Below are positions 24,101 through 37,200 of a stretch of 64,000 nt of DNA, in pieces. Within the stretch, counting starts at the first letter, position 1. Every line of letters begins with the position of its first letter. The DNA is taken from contig NC_045149.1 in the NCBI RefSeq assembly GCF_008831285.2, positions 12,982,629 to 13,046,628 of the forward strand, read 5' to 3'. The notes under the pieces are model-generated. The model saw only the letters and a list, made by a program, of their open reading frames with translations. It searched no databases and was not told the origin of the DNA. A program made the translations under genes and the position numbers. The stretch comes from Nymphaea colorata. Lineage: Eukaryota > Streptophyta > Magnoliopsida > Nymphaeales > Nymphaeaceae.

Positions 24101-27100
24101 TTATTTACTATAAGTAAACAAATATGATACTTGACAATTCGTGTCCTCTCATTTGCTTCCTATACAAATAAGCTTTTATAATAAATATTTTCTTTTCTTT
24201 TCCTTTGCTCCCTTCACCCTCTTTCCTCCCTTTCTTTTCCCTTTCTTTCCCTCCATCGAAACATAGCCTTAAATCTCCTCAATAAAATTGCTACATCTCT
24301 AATTTTGATTTCTAGAAACAAAAGCGCAAACTGAAACATAAATACTTATCTAATGAAAAAGAAGAAAAAGGGAACTATGAATCCACAGCATAATCACAAC
24401 TTTCATGTTAACATTGCTTGTCATAATGTTGTCGATTATAGTTCTGGTTACAAAAGAAAAAAAGAAAGAAAGAAAAAGGTATAAGCAAGCTCAGTACAGA
24501 TATATGCAAGCAGTTGAGAAACTAAAACAACGTGCAGATGTTGAGAGTATAAATGTGCAATATAATTGTAAGAGCATGCAGATGTTCTAAATATAATAAT
24601 ATGATACATTATGTGAACTATAATTGTAACTATAACGGGTACAGTTCACATGCAATTTAAAAAGGAGTGAGGAAAAGAAGATGGGCATAAAGCAAAAGAA
24701 GAAAAAGAAAAGGAGGACTACATAAGAAGAAAACAATATTAATTAGCGAAATCTCATAAGTTTGACAACATTCTTTGGGCTTATTATCCCATAACTTGTT
24801 TTAAGATTCTCTAAGGCATGCAAGGTCGCGCAGAGTCATTGTCACAAATATCGCGTTTTATTGGGGAAAAACACTATAAATACGTTAACTATAAGTCAGC
24901 CATATAAAACATCAATAAAACGCGTCGTTTTCAAAAAACGTCAGAAAATAAAAAAATACAAAAATACATGTTTTTTTCGCGTCTTTTTTGCTTTTTTTTA
25001 CTGGATGTTAGATTTTTTTTTAATTGTTCAACCAAACGTTAACCAGAAAATTAAGCATAATAAAGAAGAGAGAGTGCTGAAAGGTGCATGTAGTAATGAA
25101 TATTAATTATGTAATAAAGAGGAGAGAGAGATGTATTATAGAAAATTAGATGCAAGAAAGAAGAGAGCGAGAGAGAGCCCATCTGCTCCTATGAAACCCC
25201 TCCATAGCAATAACTCCTTCATTAACTCAGCCTTCATATCATGCGGCTGAGTAAATTGCGTCTAGCATGGAGACCAACCAAATTTATTATTTTGTAAATC
25301 TTACTTATGGCTATTATTTGCTTTTAATGTACTACTTTTCACCCACATCATATCATGTTTATGATTTTATCTAATCGTTTTTCAGAGTCTTATGATTAGT
25401 TTTTTTTTATTTTACTTTTACCTAATTTTTAGTATTTTTTTAATTGAATAAAAAGCTTTCCAAGAATTTCCTGAGATGTATAATTTTGTCGTATTGTACC
25501 CGAAAAATAAGTTGCCGTATAATACCCTTACACGATATATGTGACAATGACATAGACAAACACATATGCCTTTGGTGATAATAATTTTTAAAGTTAACAG
25601 TAAAATCATGTGTCATTCACAGCATTATCCAGACTTATTATCCCATAACTTGTTTTATGACACACTTCAACACACATAGGCACATATCTAGAACTTTTAT
25701 GATTTAATGGATGTGCTTTAGAAACAGGCTGTTGAGAGATAAGCCTTGCCGAGAACTAGGACACTGATAAGTTGAAACTGTATTTTCCAGATTGTCTATT
25801 TATGCAGAAATTGGTCATTTTTTTTCTCTGATTGATATTGTTTGCTTCTTATGATGACATGTTGTCCATATTGATTCTTCTATATAAATTTGTCTATTAG
25901 TGCAAGAAATAGTATGCCTAAAATGGATTTTTTTGTTTTATTGTGATTCACTGGTGCCTGTCATGGGTATTTGTTTTTCCATAATTTCCTAGAAACATCA
26001 TTGACTATGTTTTATTGTGTGGATCAGTGGATGAACTGGAGAACTGTTGTATTTGACTGCTGTTTATGTGTTTCTAGGACTTCTTTGATCCAGAAATTAA
26101 GAAGATGGGCATAAAGAATTGTTACTTTCCTCTATTTGTTTCTTCAAACGTCTTGGAGAAGGAGAAAGATCACATAGAGGGCTTTGCTCCAGAGGTGAAG
26201 TTTTGTGTACTCCTCTAGTTTCAGGAATTTTTGCTGAAGTTGCTGCTTTAGTTCTTTTACAATGAAAATTTCTGTTTTACTAAAAGAAGGGGAGTTTCTT
26301 CATTCACAAATTAAAGCAAACATTCGTTTCATGAAAAATTAGAATGGTAAGTTTCAAAGGAGTGCATCATAATGCAAGAGAATTTCTTCATATTCATGCA
26401 CCCAATGGATGGTTTTTTGCCTAAAATATGTCCATCTTCTTTGGCAAGTATTGAAAAATTATGTGCTTGATATTGATTTTCATAAACTGTTTTTCTTATT
26501 ACATAGAAAATTAAGTGTAGATTCATTGTTTGATTCTCCATGTTAAGGAAGTTGTAGACTAACAAATATGGGAAAAAGACACCAAACATGGCAAATTGGA
26601 CCAACATGTATTTAAAATTGTGACAAATGGAATGACCTTTCCGGTGAAGCATGGTTTTCATGGTAAGATTTTTTTACGTGTAAAATGGTAAGAACCTATA
26701 AGAAGATGTAAAAGTTAAAACAAAACATAGTCGCCCACTTTTCACTAACTTAACTTTTATCTTGAATCTCCTGGGTACAAACTATAAACCAATACACGAT
26801 AGAGCAGTTATCGTCTGAGGAAGAAAGTGCTTGCGATTGTGGAATGCAAGCCACATAATGATGCATGAGCATTGGAGGTATATTATGCTATTCTTGCGCT
26901 ATGTGCCAGGACCATGTGCTGAGGGGTCCACTGTTTTGTGCATATAAAAGGAGGCTTCAGATACCTGTGCCTGAAAACTATAGCTTGTATTCTTTCATGA
27001 GCCATGCATATTATGTCCCCATGTGAAGTTGCTTCCATCTAATTTTTACCTATTATATGCTAGTATATCCTGTTATATCTTATGCACCTAAAGGAGACCT

Positions 27101-28169
27101 GGTACCTGCATAGACTATATAATTTTTGGCTTTGAAGGTGAGGTTTCTTGCTAGACTGAGTTGGATAACATAGACAACTAGTACTTATGAAGCCAATAGA
27201 TGCATCAAATGCATGGAGACATCAGTCAATTCTAAGTGGTCATTATGCAAGCTGCATATGGTACAAACAATTATTGGGAGCTATTCTGTGCTTTTTTCAG
27301 CTTTTTAACTCAGGAGTAGACAATTATATGATCGCTGGGTAGAGGATGATGATTTCGGTTAGGATATTTTCTGGAAGAAATCCTTTAACATAATTTATTT
27401 TGCTTTTGTATTTGTCATTTATTTGCAATCATCCTGATGATAGGTTTTTTAGTTTCCTCAAACTGTTTTTTTGTGATTCAGGTAGCTTGGGTAACAAAGT
27501 CTGGTCAGTCGGAGTTGGATGTGCCCATTGCTATCCGTCCAACAAGTGAGACTGTTATGTACCCTTACTATTCAAAGTGGATAAGGGGCCACCGAGACCT
27601 TCCATTAAAGCTCAATCAATGGTGTAATGTGGTTCGCTGGGAGTTTAGCAATCCAACTCCTTTTATCAGGTCAGTTTGATACTTGCATTTAACATGTATG
27701 AGCATGCTAAAAGCAGTTTAGTGTACATATTCCTGTGATGGAGAAGTTTGCATAAGGTCTATGGCCAACTATGTCCAATAGGTGTAGGACACAAGTATAG
27801 GCACGGCAATAAAAAGAAGCAATGAAAAAGAGTAGGATGAAGAAATAATAAAAAACTTGAGGCAAAACAAGAAAAGTAGATACATGTAGTTTGGAAGGTT
27901 GTTGTTTTTTTCTTTCTTTTCTTTTTTCTTTTTTTTGGGGGGGGGGGGGTGGGGTGGATCGACACATGAAGCAGATGGAATTAAGGGAAGCCCGTCTTCT
28001 CTCTCTCTCTCTCTTTTGCTAGTGACAGAGTGAGAAATAGGGGAAGCAGAGCCATCTTCCCCTTCCTATTCATCTCTCTCTTCTTCATATATATCTATAT
28101 CTATATATATATATGGGAAGCAGAGCCGCCTACCCCTTCCTATTCATCTCTCTCTTCTTCCTATATATA

Positions 28170-28205
<36 letters not shown>

Positions 28206-31200
28206 TATACATGCTGTTCCCCCGTACACAAGTTTTTTGAAAATAGTCCGAACCCGTACCGGCATGGGCACCCGCATCCGTACCTATGTGGGCATAGCAT
28301 TTAAATAAACAAGTGTTATACATAAGAACATTACCTGTTAATGAATAATAACTCTAAAACAAAATGAAAACTGAGTTGGACAAAATTAAGTAATTTGAAT
28401 CAGTTTTGAAGTAAAAAGTACCCTAGTGTGTCCTAGTACCCACTTTGGGTACGGGTACGGCGACACAGGTACGTGGACCTTATTGAAGTACCCATGTGAC
28501 TTACAATTGTGCTCTCTCCGTTCCTGCTTCTTCTCTCTCTCCCTCCCTCTCTCATGCTTCTATAGTCTACCTATCAGGCAAAATTTGTCTCGGGAGTTCT
28601 CTTCTTTGGCTTATCGCTTTAGCTTATTGTTTTCAGAGCAAGTGTTGAAAAATAATGCAGTGTTTTGTTACTTTCTTTGCTGAAAATGTCTATCTGTGTA
28701 CTTCGTAGCTGTTTTTCTCTCATTCTTTCATCCCTTTCCACTTTTTTTGGTGTTGAGCATTCATTGTTTCTTGTGAAATAATTAGTTGATTCTCTATTCT
28801 GTTCTTTTTGGTGTTCTGAAGGCTTTTACATGCTTAGAATGTTTAAGCTGATGTACCTTGTGGACCTGTGATTGGCCAGAATTAATGGCTATTTGTGTTC
28901 TAAGCTGACAGGAGCCGAGAATTTCTTTGGCAAGAGGGGCATACAGCTTTTGCAACAAAGGCTGAAGCAGATGAAGAGGTAGAACTGTTACACTTTTCCT
29001 ACCTGTTATTTTGTGCATGATAATATGGGGAATTTATCTATTTTAAGCTTGTTACTTGAATGCTTATAATTTCTTTTAAGCATTGTCACAAATATCATTC
29101 TTGGATTTTAAATAGGCTTTTTTCAGGTATTTTTCAACAAAGTTGTTTTTTCTAGGCAAATTCTCGGTTAAATCCTATGTTACCTGGGTGCTTCTAAATG
29201 GCTGCCGCACCTGTGTCGACGCTGGTGCCTGGTGCTTCTCCAACACAGCACATTCAGTTCGGCCAGCCGAATCTGTTCAAAACTGACCATTTTAAATGTG
29301 CACATAACTAAAATTATCTTCAATACAAATTTTTATGTATAAATATAAATAAATAAGGCTACTAAACAGTTAAATAACTATGTAACAAATGATTTACACA
29401 CACACACACACATGTATGTAGTAATGTACACCCTCGCCGCACTCGCACCTAATTTTTTTTTGAAAAATTGCCGCATCCGCACCCACACCCCGCACTTAGG
29501 TGACATAGGTTAAATCTGTGCATTTTTTTAAAAAAATCTAAAATTAAGTAAAAAATAAAAAAAATGAGAATCTCATGAGAAAAAAGTTAAGTAGATAAAT
29601 GACAAAATGACATCTTAGTAATGATAGAAATGAAGATAAATAATTTAACTGAACCTTTTAACTTTAAAGCAAAAATAATGCAAAAAATCACAAAAAAATG
29701 TGATAAAAAATGGAAAAAGCATGTTAAATTCATTTTGATGTTTTTTTCCAAAAAATGTCTTTTTCCATTTTTTTTATTTTAATCATTCTTAACATAAATA
29801 TGGGCCTTTTTTGAATAAGACAATATTTGTGACAATGATTGGAGTAGCTTTGGCCAGTGACATGAAAATGGCTATTGTACGTTATCAAATTGAATCCTGA
29901 AATCCATTTAGTTCATCCTCTGTTGTTTAAGAGCTTGGTAAGATTCAGGCCAGTTAAGTTCAGCCAATGCTCCAGTTACGAAAAAGACTTGAACAACTTC
30001 TTGTCATCTTGAATCGTGGCAGCCAATTTTCTCATCATGAAATGAAGCAAAAGAGTATCTAAGAAATTTTAGTAAACTGCATCTGTCAGACCATGGGCAA
30101 GATGTAAAGAAGTGGAAATTATGGTTTATGTGAATGAATGAAGAACAATATTTACATAGAAACAAAGAAAAACAAAAAGCAGGTATGTGTCTCAGTTTTC
30201 CACTTACTGCAAGTTCACATTCAATTCATTCAGCACCTTGAGGATCAGACACTGTTTCAATTTTGTGGGTGTAGATGCCTTTTAAAAAAATAAGAAATTA
30301 TGCTAATTACGGAAAGACAAAAGTAGTGAAAGTGAAAAAACTTGAGAACTTTTGGCAACATTATCCTTCATTTTTCACTTAAGCTGTATTATAGCTTCGG
30401 CACTCAATAGATATGTGCAACCTTTTCCAAGCTGACCATCTCAGTAAATCAGTAACCTACCATGGCAAACAATTGGTTCCATTAGTTGTTTTAACAGTTG
30501 GTGTTTAGTATCAAATTAATGTCTAACTAATGGATAAAAAAACATGATCTAAGAAAAAAGGTACACATTAATTTCTATCACAGAACTTTTGCATTTGATT
30601 GTGCATGAAAATGGGATTGCCTGATGGTATAACTACAAATCCATTCATGATTTGTAGAATTGCAGACCTAGGTATTGATGTTGAATATGTAAACGGTCAG
30701 GCAGGCTCACATATACCTGTTAATATTGAATATGTAAATTGCCGATAGGGCTTATGTGATGCCAAACCCTCTCCCCCACATTGTCCACTTCCCAATTGCT
30801 GCATAGATCACTCCTCAAAATCCCATTTCAGAAGCTAAGGATTAATTGGGTGTCCATCTTAGAAGCTAGAGTTTCCCCTTGAGGCATGAAAGAGCAAGTG
30901 GAAATGGTGGAGGACACTAGCTTCAAGGAACGGAGTTATATCACCATCAAAGGCATGAGCAGAACATATTAAATTGGAGACAAGCTGTTGAAAGTAAAAC
31001 AAGTATACTGTAAGTGGATGAATAGCATAGTTATTCTGTTAAAGTTGATTTCAATGATGAGAGGTCAGCATCAATTATTGAGATATACAAGTTGATGGCC
31101 TTAAAGAAATTCTCAAAGTGACTTCACAATTAGTTCCTACTGCATCCCCACTGAAGAACGTGAGCATTGTAATAGTTATTCATAATAAAGCAGGTATTTC

Positions 31201-34200
31201 TTAGGTTCGGTGATAAACCATACATTAATATTCAAACATAAACAGATGCAAAAGTTGGTATAGGAGCAAACAAAGAGAAGTAGAGATATGAAGGCACTTT
31301 AACAACAAACTACACATATAAAACAACTTCTATCTGAATGCTTAGTGTAAATTGTGAAAGCAGTTAACTAGCAAAGCAGAATCATTCAACATGCAACTCT
31401 TCATAAGACATCCAGATGGCTGGAGGGTTTCAATAATCCCCCGCTCGACCCCCCCCCCCCCCCCCCACCACACACACACACATATATACATATATGTGTG
31501 TGTGTTCATCCTTCCAAGGAGACTATGGAATCTTGCAGATAAAGATTAATGATATATGTGTGTTCATCCTTCCAAGGCGACTCTATGGAATCTTGCAGAT
31601 AAAGATTAATGACTTGAAGGGCTTCTGGAAGGACAAAGATTTGCCAGATTGCCAGCTCATTCCAAAAAGCAAACAATGAGTTTATTTTAAGACCTTTAAA
31701 TAAGAAGCCTATAGGTATGCAGAATCTGTGTGTCTTTCCTCAAAAGTTCTAACAAAAAATGCCAAAATTTTTAAGGATGTTTCCTTTGAAAATGTGTTTT
31801 ACCCATGGGCCTATATCAATGCTTTATGTAAACTTCACATAGCCCCGCCTTGCACACCAAGGCGGCCGTTAGCATGCACAGCTAGCAAGCAAGGCAAGTT
31901 TGTAGCATGCAAGTAGGCACAACCAGCACGGTGCAACTATATTTTTTTAAGCCATCGACTGCACTGCATACTCTTATACTTGCACTCTCGTAGTCTTACA
32001 TTTTTTTTTTATATAATGGAGGTATTTACAAAGTCATGCTTAGGTTGACATGTTTACATTGACATGCCTAAGTTTTGAAAATCATATTTTCATGCCTTGT
32101 TAAGAAAAGGATTGTTAAAGACACCTCCATTATCTCCGATGTATTTATATGGTGAAACAATACTAAATGTTTTGACTACCCATAAAGCATGTTATGATAA
32201 ATACATAAAAATTTAAGCACTTTTTTTCATTCTAAAAGTCCAGTCATGCTTTTAAAAACTTCTTGAAAGTTACTTATTGTCAGGGTATTTTTAGAAATTT
32301 GGTCTGTTTTTTTATTTTCTTTTTAAAATGTAAAGTGTATTTTTGTTTAATTTTTTCTATAAGAACTTGTTTCAACTGTTAGAATGTATGTATCCCATAT
32401 GTATACATATATACATTTATATATATCACATATATTAGTCATCTAATATATGCTTTATATATATATATATATTTTTATATTTTGGGTACTTAGGACACCT
32501 ATGTAATTTTCACTTTCTTTATGTATTTTTTCTTTATGTATTATTTTCTGTTTTCCCCTTTTATCCCTCTCCTTTTTCTATTTTTCATAGAGGGAGACTA
32601 GTCCCAACGGCTAGATTTCTAGCCGTTGGGACTGCCTCCTCCTTCTTCTCTTTGGCCCTCTCCTCTATAAATAGGGCAGCTCTCCCATTGTTTTAGGTAT
32701 GGCTTTTTAGCCTACTTCTTGTATCTCTTTGTGTGATTAATTTAAGTTCTTCTTCACCTCTTGTTTGAGGGTTTGTGAGATTGACTTGTTGGTGAAAGCT
32801 TCAAGGCTGATATTACTTGAAGAGGTTGTTTCTTTGGGCCTGATTTACATGGTATCAGAGCCTCGTCTTTGGCTCTTTGTCTTGCTGTCATTCAAGATTG
32901 AATGTTCAGTTTTTATTCTTGCGTTGGAGCTGTGAAGCACTCCAAGTGTTCGAGATATTGCTTGCTGCAGTTTTACACAAGAAGAAGAGTGTTTTTGCTG
33001 GCTTCTTTTTGGTGATTTCTTGACGAAATCTAGCTCCCTTGGTGGTGAGCTCGTGGCTGTTGAAAGGGTGACTGGTTTCTATCATTGTTGAGTTTTTATC
33101 CTTGCCGTGGACTTCTTTTCACGTGGCTGCCATCTTCTTCATAACTTGTAAGTGGATCTACCTTGTTGATTGTGCCCATGGATGACAAAGTCTCTTCTCT
33201 TCCTTTTCCCAAACTCTCATCAACAAATTACATACAATGGGCTAGAACTATGGAACACTTTATTCGTAGTAAAAGCCTTTGGGGACTAGTTGATGGGACA
33301 AAACTTTAACCACAACTAGTCCTTACGAAAGTTGTTGATGGAAGGGCTATGGAATTGGATGCAACCGAAAAAGAGAAGGTAATGGCTGAATACAACAAAA
33401 AATGGGAAGAATGGAGTGTTGGTCATCACAAAATCATTACTTGGATCTTGACTTGTGTTGACAATGCTACTAGCGGGCAAATCTCTAAATTAAATTCTGC
33501 CCTAGAAGCTTGGGAATATCTAAAGAAAACTCATACCATGAGAGATGTTGCTTATATGCATCATGTTCAACTCAAAATTCACAATCTTCAACAAGGAGAT
33601 AGATCCATTAAAGATTATGTGGCTGAAATGGATCAATTGTATGATGAATTGAGTATTTTTGAACCACATTGGACACAAGATCTTATTCTTAGAGAAAAGC
33701 AAATACAACGTGAGAAGTTTTACAAGTTTATCATAGGTCTTAGACCGGAATTTGATGGTGTCAAAACCGCTTTACTTCATCGTTCTAAAACACCATCTAT
33801 GAATCTATGAATGAGGCTATTGCGGAACTTCAAATGGAGGAAAATCGTCTTTGTCTTGATAAAGAGAAAGTCAACAATGTGCTTGCCACATCTAGGTCGG
33901 GGGCCCACTTGAGACCTTATAGACCTCCTCACTTCAATCGTACAAATGAAGGAACAAGGAGAAAAATTATTTGCTATCATTGTCAAGAAGAAGGACATAC
34001 CAAGCCAAGATGTCCAAAACTTAGAATTTTTGATAAAAGAAGCAATGTTGCGGCTCAAATTCAAGAAGAGAAGAAAGAAGCAAGTTCATTCCAACTTGAG
34101 CAACTCATAAGTGCTCTTCAACCTTTTCTAAAAGGAGGAAGCACACCTTCGACTTTGGGAGCGACCGTGGCATCTACTTCTTCAAGTAAGTACTCTTGGA

Positions 34201-37200
34201 TTATTGATTCGGGTGCATCTTTTCATATGACTCCTTATGAATCCCTTCTCACCGAATGCACTAAAAATGATTCTTATTCCTTTGTGAAAACGGCGGATGG
34301 TACCTCTCTTGAAATTGATTTTATTGAAAATCTTGACCTAGCTTTTGGATCCAAAATTTTAAAAGTACCTCAAGTAAGACATATTCCTAAATTAAACTTA
34401 AATTTATTGTCCGTTTCTCAAATAGCCGACCTTGGTTTTGATGTAATCTTCTCACAATCCAAATGTTTGATACAGGATCGGATATCCAAAAAGATGATTG
34501 GGGAAGGTTTTAGAACAAATAATCTCTACTACATAGACTTTTTGGACCTTTCAAGACCATCTTGCAATATCTCCAAAGAATGTGACATTCAAACTTGGCA
34601 TCAAAGACTTGGACATTCCAATATAGAAAAAATGTCTCATCTTCCATTCATGGAGAATTTTTGTCAAAAGAACTTTGATTGTAATGATTGTATTAAGGCT
34701 AAAATGAAAGCCTTACCTTTTGAGAATAGAAATTTTATTGCCCAAAAATCTTTTGATTTGGTGCATTCGGATGTGTGGGGACCCGCTCCTATTATGTCAA
34801 AAGGAGGATTATTGTACTATGTGATCTTTATTGATGATTATTCTAGGCATACTTGGGTTTATTTTCTCAAGCACAAATCGGAAGTATTCACAAACTTTAA
34901 GAATTTCTACAACATGATCTATACCCAATTTGGCTCAAATATCAAAGTCTTTAGAAGTGGTTCGGGAGGAGAATTTATGTCAAATGAATTTCAACAATTT
35001 CTAAAAGAAAAAGGCATTGTTCATCAAAGATCTTGTCCTAACACTCCATAACAAAACGGAGTGGCCGAACGTAAACATAGGCACATTATTGAAACTACTA
35101 GAGCCCTTCTTTTATCTAAAAATGTTCCCAAAAACTTTTGGGCCGAGGCTGTTTTGACTTCAACCTATTTAATTAATAGAATGCCTACCAAACTTTTGAA
35201 ACATATTTCTCCTTTTGAAAGACTTCATCATGTTAAACCTAATTACAATAGGCTTAAAGTCTTTGGTTGCAAATGTTTTGTGTTAAGTGACAAAGACGAT
35301 AAGCTTTCCTCCAAAGCTATTTGTTGTGTTTTTATTGGGTATTCCGAAACTCAAAAGGGTTATAGATGTTATGATATTAAAAAAGATAAAGTTTATGTTT
35401 CTAGAAATGTGATCTTTTTAGAAAATGAAGATGGTTTCAAAGATGAACCCAAGAAACTAGAAGATTATACTTTTCTTTGGACTAATGATATTGATGATGA
35501 TGAACCCGATAAAGGTATAGATGTACCAATTGAAGAAGTCAACAATGATAATTCTACTCATATCATCCCTCCAAAAGAGATCTTAGTTTATAGAAGAAGA
35601 GACCCCCAAAATCAAGAAACTAATCAATCTCTTCCTAGGAGATCCCAATGGCACATTAGGCCTCCTCAAAGATTTGTCTCTTATGAGTCTTTTTCTCCAA
35701 AATTTCGAGCTTGTATTATGGCACATCATTCTTTTCATGAGCCATCTTCTTACCTTGAAGCTAAAGAAGATCCCAATTGCATTGAAGCCATGAATCTTGA
35801 GCTTAAAGCTCTTGAAAGCAATGAAACTTGGGATATTGTGCCTCTACCAACGGGGAAAAAGACTATTGGTTGTAGATGGATCTATAAAATCAAAACTAGA
35901 AGTGATGGAACCTTAGAAAGATATAAGGCCAGACTTGTTGCCAAGGGATATGCTCAAGAATATGAGATTGATTATGAAGAAACCTTTGCTCCTGTTGCTC
36001 GCATGACTTCTGTTAGAACCCTTATTGCCATTGCCTCTGTTAAACATTGGACTATTTTTCAAATGGATGTTAAAAATGCTTTCTTAAATGGTCACCTACA
36101 AGAAGAAGTTTTCATGAGTGCTCCCCCTGGTTTTGATCTACCCCAAAACAAAGTTTTACGCCTTAAGAAAGCTCTTTATGGTTTAAAACAAGCTCCCAAA
36201 GCCTGGTTTGACAAGTTTAGTAGTGTCATGTTTAATCAAGGTTTTAAATCTTGCTACTCTGATACTGCCATGTTTGTAAAAACTACCTCCGTAGGTGTAA
36301 TTGTTTTATTACTGTATGTTGATGATATGGTTATTACTGAGAGTGATGGTGAAGGGATTATAGAGGTAAAACACTTTCTTAGCAAATGTTTTCAAATGAC
36401 TGATTTGGGAAGACTAACTTATTTTCTTGGAATTGAAGTTGCTTATAGCAAACAAGGTTATCTTCTTTCTCAAATGAAGTTTGCTAGTGAATTAGTTGAC
36501 AGAACAGGTATCTCAGATGACAAAGTTGTGGATACTCCAGCAGCACTGGGAGTAAAAATGAAAATTGATGATGGAGAGATATTGGAGAATCCCACTCCTT
36601 TTCGGCAAATAGTTGGCGCTCTCTCTTATCTCTCCATCACCAGACCTGACATTGCTCATGCTGTGCATGTGATAAGCCAATTTCAACAAAGACCCACCTC
36701 AGTACATATGGGAGCGGCAATGCAGATTGTCCGTTATGTGAAAAACACTATCAACAAAGGACTATTTCTGTCTTCTTCTTCTATATTAGAATTAGTTGCG
36801 TATACAGATGCTGATTGGGGTGGAGATCCCAATAATAGGCACTCCACCACTGGTTTTTGTGTGTTTTTAGGTGACTCCTTAATTTCCTGGCGATGCAAGA
36901 AACATAATAAGGTATCGCTATCATCAATAGAAGCTGAATATCGAGCAATGGCAACTACAACAATGGAGATAGTGTGGCTCAAAAGCTTACTGAAAGATAT
37001 GGGAATTCATATTACGAATCCTATCAAGCTTTGTTGCGACAACAAAAGTGCAATCTATATTGCTAGCAATCACACATTCCATGAAAGAACAAAGCATATA
37101 GAGATGGACTGTCATTATGTTCGTGAAGAGTTCCTTCAGAAAAACATAGATCTCTCCTATGTCCAATCAGAGTATCAACTTGGCGATTTCTTCACTAAAG

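Larger units (their letters stand above)
32377..32849 (+). repeat. 5' LTR of young copia element
   Basis: 473 bp, TGTTAG...TTACA. Contains an AT-rich U3 with a TA tract, a 34-bp perfect palindrome (32600-32633), a TATA box (32666-32673) and a pyrimidine-rich leader. Next to the primer site with no gap. Confidence 0.97.

Noticed and set aside
28030-28308. Open frame with Ile-Tyr repeats
   Set aside because: Encoded by (AT)n microsatellite inside a degenerate hAT-like element. Similar frames at 49889-50122 and 56061-56390 have the same cause.
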